DNA of 37,854 nucleotides from contig DJOI01000024.1 of NCBI GenBank assembly GCA_002439605.1, positions 28,853 through 66,706 on the forward strand, given 5' to 3'. The notes under the pieces are model-generated. The model was given only the letters and a program-made list of their open reading frames with translations, had not been told where the DNA came from and made no database searches. The position numbers and the translations under genes are program-made. The DNA is from Candidatus Segatella mututuai (GTDB lineage: Bacteria; Bacteroidota; Bacteroidia; Bacteroidales; Bacteroidaceae). Shown in pieces: positions 31,773 through 37,854 of the stretch. Each line of letters opens with the position of its first letter. The first letter of the stretch is position 1.

Positions 31773-32531
31773 ATGAAGTATCTGTATCGCATCTATCAAT
31801 TGTTGGTATGCCTGCCCATCCTTCTGGCGGCAAGTGTTCTGACAAGTATTGTTACGGTAGTGGGCTGCATGTTAGGTAATGGCCATTTCTGGGGATATTA
31901 TCCAGGGAAATTGTGGTCGCAGTTGTGGATCCGTATCCTCTTGCTGCCAGTCAAGGTAGAGGGCCGGGAGCATCTGCGGAAGAACCAGAGCTATGTGTTC
32001 GTGGCCAACCACCAGGGGGCTTTCGACATATTTCTGATCTACGGTTTCTTGGACCGCAACTTCAAATGGATGATGAAGAAGGCTCTCCGCAGTGTACCTT
32101 TGGTAGGCATTGCCTGCCAGTGTGCCCATCATATCTTTGTCGACAAGAGCGGCCCTTCCAAGATTCGCGCCTCCTACGACAAGGCGCGCGAGGAGCTACA
32201 GGAAGGTATGTCGCTGGTCGTCTTCCCCGAGGGAGCTCGCACCTTCACGGGTCACATGGGTGTGTTCCGCCGAGGAGCCTTTATGCTGGCGGACGAGTTG
32301 CAGCTGCCAGTCTGTCCGCTCACCATCAACGGCAGTTTCGACGTGAAGCCTCGCATGAAGGACCTGTACTGGATATTCTGGCATCCCCTCCGTCTTACCA
32401 TCCACGAGCCCATTCAGCCGATAGGCAAGGGTGCGGAGAATGTCAAGAACCTGATGGCCAAGAGTTACGATGCCATCATGTCAGGGCTTGTTCCCGAGTA
32501 TCAGGGTTTCGTCGAGAATCCCGACCAGTGA
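31773..32531 (+). CDS. 1-acyl-sn-glycerol-3-phosphate acyltransferase (PlsC family)
   Basis: A 252-residue membrane-associated acyltransferase that transfers an acyl chain to lysophosphatidic acid or a related acceptor. It has an N-terminal membrane helix (about 10-33). The catalytic HX4D motif is NHQGAFD (H80, D85). Motif II is around FKWMMKKALRSVPLVG, motif III is FPEGARTFTG (151-160), and a motif IV-like segment is VCPLTINGS. FPEGART in place of FPEGTRS/T is a mild variant. The gene is 18 bases after the phosphoesterase and closes the run that began at the DivIC-like gene. No terminator hairpin is evident after it. Confidence 0.92.
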   Translation: MKYLYRIYQLLVCLPILLAASVLTSIVTVVGCMLGNGHFWGYYPGKLWSQLWIRILLLPVKVEGREHLRKNQSYVFVANHQGAFDIFLIYGFLDRNFKWMMKKALRSVPLVGIACQCAHHIFVDKSGPSKIRASYDKAREELQEGMSLVVFPEGARTFTGHMGVFRRGAFMLADELQLPVCPLTINGSFDVKPRMKDLYWIFWHPLRLTIHEPIQPIGKGAENVKNLMAKSYDAIMSGLVPEYQGFVENPDQ

Positions 32532-32883
32532 TATGCTGTAATGAATGAAGCCCTCTGCGGGGTTTCGGGAAAGAAAATACATTTTTCGCTTGTTGATCAG
32601 TTATCCTCTTCCCTTGTCATTTTAGTCATTTCCGATTTTCAAGTTAGAACGGTCAAATTCATAGGCACACATAATATATGGCAACAACGTGAATTAAATA
32701 TAATCATCGTTCAGAAAAATGAAATTTTTTCTTTTTCTTTTCGCAAACTCGGATTTTTGCATTACCTTTGCATAAGGTAAGTTGCATTCGGCAATTTGAA
32801 GACGAGCTTTCATTGCGCTCGTTTGCATTGCCTTTGCAAAATAAGATAGTCATGTAGATTTATTTTTTTAACTTGAAAACTTT
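32532..32883. other. Intergenic region with a duplicated promoter-like element
   Basis: AT-rich, no gene. TTTGCATTACCTTTGCATAA (32756-32775) and TTTGCATTGCCTTTGCAAAA (32822-32841) are 18 of 20 identical and 66 bases apart. The first includes TACCTTTG (32763-32770), a -7 box match. Between them ACGAGC and GCTCGT form a small hairpin (32802-32822). Confidence 0.6.
32763..32770 (+). promoter_or_regulatory. Likely -7 box for the GT2-mfd unit
   Basis: TACCTTTG matches TAnnTTTG and predicts a leader of about 105 bases before the ATG at 32884. The upstream -33 side has TTTC rather than TTTG. The second copy of the element (TGCCTTTG, 32829-32836) is one base off consensus. Confidence 0.45.
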
Positions 32884-33624
32884 ATGAGCGATAGCGTTGT
32901 AATTATTCCTACTTATAATGAAAAGGAGAATATCGAGAAGATAATCCGGGCTGTGTTCGGTCTGGAAAAAGAGTTTGATATTCTTGTTATAGACGATGGA
33001 AGCCCCGACGGTACTGCTGCCATCGTGAAGAAATTGATGGCAGGCGAGTTTGCCTCTCGCCTTCATATCATGGAGCGCAGGGGCAAGTTGGGATTGGGTA
33101 CAGCCTACATCGCGGGTTTCAAATGGGCGCTTAAGCAGGGGTATGAGTTTATCTTCGAGATGGACGCCGACTTTAGCCATGATCCCAACGACCTGCCACG
33201 GCTTTATGCCGCAACGCACGACGAGGGATACGACGTGGCGGTGGGCTCGCGATATGTATCGGGAGTAAACGTGGTGAACTGGCCCATTGGCCGCGTGCTG
33301 ATGAGTTATTTCGCTTCGAAGTATGTGAGAATGGTCACGGGCTTCAAGGTGAATGATACTACGGCAGGCTTTGTGTGCTATCGTCGCAAGGTGCTGGAAA
33401 CCATTCATCTTGACGAAATTCGGTTCAAGGGCTACGCTTTCCAGATAGAGATGAAATACACAGCCTACAAGATAGGCTTCAAGATAAAGGAAGTGCCTGT
33501 TATCTTTGTCAACAGGCGTGAGGGAACCAGCAAGATGAGTGGTGGAATCTTTGGTGAGGCTTTCTTTGGCGTGATGCGCCTACGTTGGGATGGATGGTTC
33601 AAGAAATATCCTAAGATGGTGTAA
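32884..33624 (+). CDS. GT2 glycosyltransferase, polyprenol-phosphate mannose/sugar synthase type
   Basis: A 246-residue GT-A fold enzyme of the DPM1 group. It has PTYNEKENIEKII at the N-terminus, VIDDGSPDGT (36-44) for nucleotide-sugar binding, KLGLGTAYIAGFKWA, EMDADFSHDP with the DXD-type metal site (D94-D96), GSRYVSG and VPVIFVNRREGTSKMSG. It has no C-terminal membrane helices, like the short single-domain DPM1 class. It should transfer a sugar from a nucleotide donor to a polyprenol phosphate at the cytosolic membrane face, for later envelope glycosylation. Donor identity is unknown. mfd follows 19 bases later. Confidence 0.9.
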   Translation: MSDSVVIIPTYNEKENIEKIIRAVFGLEKEFDILVIDDGSPDGTAAIVKKLMAGEFASRLHIMERRGKLGLGTAYIAGFKWALKQGYEFIFEMDADFSHDPNDLPRLYAATHDEGYDVAVGSRYVSGVNVVNWPIGRVLMSYFASKYVRMVTGFKVNDTTAGFVCYRRKVLETIHLDEIRFKGYAFQIEMKYTAYKIGFKIKEVPVIFVNRREGTSKMSGGIFGEAFFGVMRLRWDGWFKKYPKMV

Positions 33625-33643
33625 GTGCGGAAGGTTGAAAAAA

Positions 33644-36600
33644 GTGGAAATCAAGGAAATAGCAAACATTTATGAACGCTCTCCACAGGCGGAGGCGTTC
33701 TTGCGCTTATTGAATGGAAAAACGCAGAAGGCCGTTTTCCTTAGTGGATTGGTGTGTTCGGCAGCGCCTTTGTTTTTTGCTGCGGTAAAAGAGCGGTTGG
33801 GGCGTACGGTGCTCTTCGTGCTCGACGATGCCGACGAGGCAGGCTATTTCTACCACGACCTGGTGCAGATATTGGGGCAAGAACAGGTGTTCTTCTTTCC
33901 TTCCAGTTATCGGCGCGCGGTGAAGTATGGGCAGAAAGATGCTGCCAACGAGATATTGCGTACAGAGGTGCTGGCGCGCCTTTCGTCATCGCATCCTTTA
34001 TATATCGTGGCTTATCCCGATGCCTTGGCCGAGCTGGTGGTGTCGAAGCAGAACCTCGATGAGCGTATCATCAAGCTCTCCGTGGGGGGGCAGGTGTCGT
34101 TGGTGGATCTCTCGCATCGGTTGAGAGAATTCGGTTTCGTGGAGACGGATTATGTCTACGAGCCTGGCCAGTTTGCCATTCGAGGAAGTATTCTCGATGT
34201 TTATTCCTATAGCTGTGAGTTTCCTTTCCGCATCGACTTCTTTGGTGATGAGATAGATACAATACGTACTTTCAATATCGAGGATCAGTTGTCGCGCGAC
34301 CGTCGTGATGCAGTGGAGATCGTTCCGGAACTATCACATTTGGAGAGTATCAAGCAACCTTTTCTACATTTCCTCGACGAGCATGCCGTGGTGGCAATGA
34401 AGGATTTTTCTTTCGTCCACGACCGCATAGACCAGATTTACAAGGAAGGTTTCTCCTCGCAGAGCATGGTGGAGCAGATGGAGGGGGCTACGGAAGTGGA
34501 GGCAGAGCAGATACAACGTGCCATGAAAAAGGAACTCAATCTCTCTTCTGCCTTGCAGTTTCAGCAAGGTGTGGCACAGCGCCAGCGTATTGAGTTTGGA
34601 ATAACTGAGTCTAAAAAAACAATGCATGGGGCTGATGATGTTGCCGATGTAGTGCCGTTCCATATTGTTCCACAGCCTTTGTTCCATAAGAATTTCGAGT
34701 TGTTGGGCAAGATGATGGAGGATTATCTGCTGCAGCAATACACCATATATCTATTGGCTGACAGTAGCAAGCAGCAGCAACGTCTCAAGGATATCTTTGA
34801 GAGCGATGAGCTGAAGTGTTACCAAGTGCATTTCATGCCTGTTGACAAGACCCTGCACGAGGGCTTTGTCGACAATGACAAGAAGTGCTGTTTCTTTACC
34901 GACCATCAGATATTCGACCGTTTCCACAAGTATAGCCTGCGTTCCGATTCGGCCCGTGCAGGAAAGATGGCACTTACCATGAAGGAGCTACAGGAGATGG
35001 AGCCTGGCGACTATATCGTGCACGTGGATTTCGGGATAGGTAAGTTTGGCGGTCTGGTGCGTGTCCCTGTAGGCAACAGCTATCAGGAAATGATACGTAT
35101 CGTATATAAGAATAATGACAAAGTGGATGTATCCATCCACTCGCTATACAAGATAAGCAAATATCGCAGCAGCGACACGGGTGAGCCTCCACGCTTGTCG
35201 ACCCTTGGCACGGGAGCCTGGGACCGGCTGAAGGAGAAAGCCAAGAAACGCATCAAGGACATCGCACGCGACCTAATCAAACTGTATGCCCGTCGGCGTA
35301 GAGAGAAGGGATTTTCCTTCAGCGCCGACTCTTACTTGCAGCACGAGCTGGAGGCTTCGTTCCTTTACGAGGACACACCCGACCAGAACAAGGCCACCAT
35401 GGATGTGAAGGCAGATATGGAGAGTGCGAGGCCGATGGACCGACTGGTGTGTGGCGACGTGGGCTTTGGTAAGACAGAGGTGGCGATACGTGCGGCTTTC
35501 AAGGCGGCTTGCGACAGCAAGCAGGTAGCGGTGTTGGTGCCTACCACGGTGTTGGCTTTCCAGCATTACCAAACCTTCAGGAGCCGACTGGAGGGAATGC
35601 CTGTGAGGGTGGATTATCTGAGCCGGGCTCGCTCGGCAAAGGAGACAAGGCAGATTCTCGAAGACCTCAAGGAAGGAAAGATAGACATCCTCGTGGGCAC
35701 GCACAAGTTGATATCCAAGGCGGTGAAGTGGCACGATCTCGGACTGCTGATCATCGACGAGGAGCAGAAGTTTGGCGTGAGCACCAAGGAAAAGCTGCGC
35801 CAGCTCAAGGTGAATGTTGACACGCTGACCATGAGTGCCACTCCGATACCGCGCACCCTGCAGTTCTCGCTGATGGGAGCCCGCGACATGAGCATCATGC
35901 GCACACCGCCTCCCAACCGTTACCCGATTCATACGGAGTTAGTCACCTTTAGCGCAGACACTATAGCTGATGCCATCAATTTTGAGATGAGCCGAAACGG
36001 ACAAGTGTATTTCGTCAACGACCGTATATCGAAGCTCATGGAGCTGAAGCTGATGATAGAAAAGCGCATTCCAGACTGCCGTGTGGCTATAGGCCATGGT
36101 CAGATGAATCCTGAGGAACTGGAGAAAGTCATCATGGGCTTTATCAACTACGATTATGACGTGTTGCTCTCGACGACTATTGTCGAGAACGGCATCGATA
36201 TCTCAAATGCTAATACCATCATCATCAACGATGCCCACCATTTTGGACTTAGCGACTTGCACCAGATGCGGGGCAGGGTGGGGCGAAGCAACAAAAAGGC
36301 TTTCTGCTACCTTGTGGCTCCTCCGAAGAGTGTGCTGACCCCCGACGCACGCAGAAGGCTGGAGGCACTGGAAACATTCAGCGACTTGGGGAGTGGATTC
36401 AATCTTGCCATGCAAGACCTTGATATGCGAGGAGCTGGCAACCTGTTGGGCTCGGAACAGAGCGGGTTCATGGAAGACTTGGGGTATGAGACCTACCAGA
36501 AGATTCTCTCACAGGCTGTCACCGAGTTGAAGAACGAGGAGTTTGGCGACCTCTACCAGGAAGAGATGGAACAGGGGAAGCAGCTCACAGGAGACGACTT

Positions 36601-37054
36601 CGTGGACGATTGCTCCATCGAGAGCGACCTGGAGATGTACTTTCCAGACACTTACGTGCCAGGAAGCAGCGAGCGGATGCTGCTTTACAGGGAACTGGAC
36701 CGTATAGAGAACGATGACGACCTAAAGGCTTATCGCCAGCGACTTGTCGACCGCTTTGGGCCTGTGCCCCACGAAGGGGAGGAACTGATGAATGTGGTAT
36801 GCCTGCGGCGCTTGGGCAAACGCCTGGGCTGCGAGAAAATCATGCTCAAGCAGGGCACCATGCAAATGCAGTTTGTGAGCAATGCGCAGAGTCCGTTCTA
36901 TCGGAGTGCCATGTTCTCTAAGGTGCTCAACTATGTGACGAGCCACATCCAGCAATGTGTGCTCAAAGAGAAAAACAACAAGCGCTTGCTGCGTATCGCC
37001 AGCGTAGAGAGTGTGGAGCAGGCTGTTGGAATCCTCCATGAAATGCTGAAATAA
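33644..37054 (+). CDS. mfd: Transcription-repair coupling factor
   Basis: An 1136-residue ATP-dependent translocase that removes RNA polymerase stalled at lesions and recruits UvrA. The UvrB-like N-terminal part (about 1-330) includes FVETDYVYEPGQFAIRGSILDV. The RNAP-interaction domain is at about 450-520 (GDYIVHVDFGIGKFGG). The helicase core has Walker A GDVGFGKTEVAIRAAF (about 602), DEEQ box IIDEEQKFGV (about 702), SATPIPRTLQFSLMGARDMS, and motifs QMRGRVGRSN. A TRCF C-terminal domain ends the protein. GTG 33644 is chosen: it gives MEIKEIANIYERSPQ, lies nine bases after GGAAGG (33629-33634) and follows the upstream stop. An ATG at 33590 would overlap the glycosyltransferase gene by 35 bases. 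Confidence 0.96.
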   Translation: MEIKEIANIYERSPQAEAFLRLLNGKTQKAVFLSGLVCSAAPLFFAAVKERLGRTVLFVLDDADEAGYFYHDLVQILGQEQVFFFPSSYRRAVKYGQKDAANEILRTEVLARLSSSHPLYIVAYPDALAELVVSKQNLDERIIKLSVGGQVSLVDLSHRLREFGFVETDYVYEPGQFAIRGSILDVYSYSCEFPFRIDFFGDEIDTIRTFNIEDQLSRDRRDAVEIVPELSHLESIKQPFLHFLDEHAVVAMKDFSFVHDRIDQIYKEGFSSQSMVEQMEGATEVEAEQIQRAMKKELNLSSALQFQQGVAQRQRIEFGITESKKTMHGADDVADVVPFHIVPQPLFHKNFELLGKMMEDYLLQQYTIYLLADSSKQQQRLKDIFESDELKCYQVHFMPVDKTLHEGFVDNDKKCCFFTDHQIFDRFHKYSLRSDSARAGKMALTMKELQEMEPGDYIVHVDFGIGKFGGLVRVPVGNSYQEMIRIVYKNNDKVDVSIHSLYKISKYRSSDTGEPPRLSTLGTGAWDRLKEKAKKRIKDIARDLIKLYARRRREKGFSFSADSYLQHELEASFLYEDTPDQNKATMDVKADMESARPMDRLVCGDVGFGKTEVAIRAAFKAACDSKQVAVLVPTTVLAFQHYQTFRSRLEGMPVRVDYLSRARSAKETRQILEDLKEGKIDILVGTHKLISKAVKWHDLGLLIIDEEQKFGVSTKEKLRQLKVNVDTLTMSATPIPRTLQFSLMGARDMSIMRTPPPNRYPIHTELVTFSADTIADAINFEMSRNGQVYFVNDRISKLMELKLMIEKRIPDCRVAIGHGQMNPEELEKVIMGFINYDYDVLLSTTIVENGIDISNANTIIINDAHHFGLSDLHQMRGRVGRSNKKAFCYLVAPPKSVLTPDARRRLEALETFSDLGSGFNLAMQDLDMRGAGNLLGSEQSGFMEDLGYETYQKILSQAVTELKNEEFGDLYQEEMEQGKQLTGDDFVDDCSIESDLEMYFPDTYVPGSSERMLLYRELDRIENDDDLKAYRQRLVDRFGPVPHEGEELMNVVCLRRLGKRLGCEKIMLKQGTMQMQFVSNAQSPFYRSAMFSKVLNYVTSHIQQCVLKEKNNKRLLRIASVESVEQAVGILHEMLK

Positions 37055-37117
37055 AAACGCCCTCTTGACAGTTGCCAGTGTGCTCGTCTTGCTTCGCCAT
37101 TTTGTGGCATTGTATAA

Positions 37118-37147
37118 AAAAGGTGCGCTATCTTTGGCGCACCTTTT
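37118..37147. terminator. Bidirectional terminator between mfd and the peroxidase gene
   Basis: AAAAGGTGCGC (37118-37128) pairs perfectly over 11 bp with GCGCACCTTTT (37137-37147) around an eight-base loop. A-rich and T-rich flanks make it effective for both convergent genes. Confidence 0.9.
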
Positions 37148-37183
37148 ATGTTTATAATGAGTATAGAGAGGTGGTGTTTTCCA

Positions 37184-37735
37184 CTACTTGAGATATTCCT
37201 CTATGCTCTTGGCAATCACATCAAAGCTTGTGGTAGGCTCGAAGCGGGCTACTACCTGCCCTTTTTTGTTGATGAGAAACTTGGTGAAGTTCCACTTGAT
37301 GTCGGGACTTTCCTTGTAGTTGGGGTCGGCCTCGCTGAGCATCTTGTCGAGAACGGGGTAGAGAGGGTGTGACTCGTCCCAGCCAGCAAAGCCCTTCGCC
37401 TCTTTGAGGAATTTGTAAAGAGGGGCAGCATCGTCGCCGTTCACCTTGATCTTCTTGAAGCGGGAAAACTTCGTGCCGTAGGTAAGCTTGCAGAATTGGT
37501 GAATGCTCTCGTCGGTGCCTGGTGCCTGCTGGCCAAACTGGTTGCAGGGGAAATCGAGAATCTCAAAGCCTTGCGAATGGTATTTCTCATAGAGCTTTTC
37601 CAGTTCCTCATACTGTGGAGTAAAACCGCACTTGGTGGCGGTATTGACGATGAGCAGCACCTCGTTGGCGTACTCTTTGAGGGAAACTTCCTTCCCCTTT
37701 CTGTCCTTGACGGAGAATTCGTAAACGGTTCTCAT
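37184..37735 (-). CDS. Glutathione peroxidase-family thiol peroxidase
   Basis: A 183-residue thioredoxin-fold peroxidase that reduces hydroperoxides. The catalytic tetrad is visible: Cys36 in NTATKCGFTPQ, Gln in FPCNQFGQQ, and Trp and Asn in IKWNFTKFLI. The active-site residue is cysteine, not selenocysteine. Further Cys residues in FPCNQF and HQFCKL could resolve the sulfenic acid, so thioredoxin may be the reductant as in many bacterial members. It has no signal peptide and is cytosolic. ATG 37735 (MRTVYEFSVKD) is chosen because a longer frame back to 37819 would read through the promoter box at 37802-37795. Confidence 0.93.
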   Translation of the reverse strand: MRTVYEFSVKDRKGKEVSLKEYANEVLLIVNTATKCGFTPQYEELEKLYEKYHSQGFEILDFPCNQFGQQAPGTDESIHQFCKLTYGTKFSRFKKIKVNGDDAAPLYKFLKEAKGFAGWDESHPLYPVLDKMLSEADPNYKESPDIKWNFTKFLINKKGQVVARFEPTTSFDVIAKSIEEYLK

Positions 37736-37794
37736 TTTCTTCTTATGTATCTTTTTTATAGTTTTAATCTCGGTTGTCGTACCTATAACGAGTG

Positions 37795-37802
37795 CAAAGA
37801 TA
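37795..37802 (-). promoter_or_regulatory. -7 box of the peroxidase gene
   Basis: The minus strand reads TATCTTTG, 59 bases before the ATG at 37735. No TTTG is seen at the -33 position before the window becomes AT-rich at its end. Confidence 0.5.
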
Positions 37803-37854
37803 CGATTTTTCTTCCACATGTGCCTATACTTACTAGTATTTTTTTATAAAAAAT

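Overview
The window is core chromosome of a Bacteroidota member, most probably a Prevotella/Segatella-type gut or oral species. The support is lineage-typical genes (a DUF4494 protein, a DUF4369 lipoprotein, ComEC without a metallo-beta-lactamase domain, a stand-alone MetH activation protein) and Bacteroidota promoters (TTTG, about 19 bp, TAnnTTTG) in front of most transcription units. Genus assignment is inference. I count 27 intact protein genes, one tRNA gene and two decayed gene fragments. I see no prophage, IS element, CRISPR array or complete mobile element.

Left part (1-9200): a bifunctional penicillin-binding protein 1A (148-2466) is followed by about 1 kb of scar DNA. The scar holds a 92-bp imperfect palindrome, four tandem 23-bp repeats, and two broken gene fragments fused tail to tail near 3240: an AAA-ATPase/PD-(D/E)XK family protein and an AlbA_2 (Schlafen-like) protein. 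A shortened comEC (minus) and pheT (plus) diverge from a shared promoter region. pheT leads into a YebC-family regulator and a small TSCPD protein, then come an intergenic repeat region and a small lipoprotein gene on the minus strand.

Middle (9200-23400): lepA and a Crp/Fnr-type regulator run on the plus strand to a strong hairpin terminator. They face a minus-strand pair of tandem paralogous AMP-forming acyl-CoA ligases. An aminotransferase gene is translationally coupled to a LolC/E-like permease (minus). DUF4494 and yggS run on the plus strand. A Kef-type antiporter, pepT and tRNA-Arg(CCG) run on the minus strand, and the tRNA and pepT probably share one promoter.

Right part (23400-37854): asnA (plus) converges on dnaX with only four bases between stop codons. 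dnaX and a plus-strand gene run diverge from two superimposed promoters. The run is: DivIC/FtsB-like division protein, small membrane protein, DUF4369 lipoprotein, dihydroorotase, stand-alone MetH activation protein, metallophosphoesterase and PlsC-like acyltransferase, with several ATGA overlaps. A GT2 polyprenol-phosphate sugar transferase and mfd follow, then a bidirectional hairpin and glutathione peroxidase on the minus strand.

Most of the window is ordinary housekeeping sequence. The less ordinary observations are the mosaic gene scar at 2940-3520, several unrelated short tandem-repeat arrays confined to intergenic DNA, a dispersed inverted-repeat family built on GGAGTTAA, the separate MetH reactivation subunit, superimposed divergent promoters at dnaX, an A8 run in dnaX that could give a shorter clamp-loader subunit, and a ComEC that lacks its OB-fold region.
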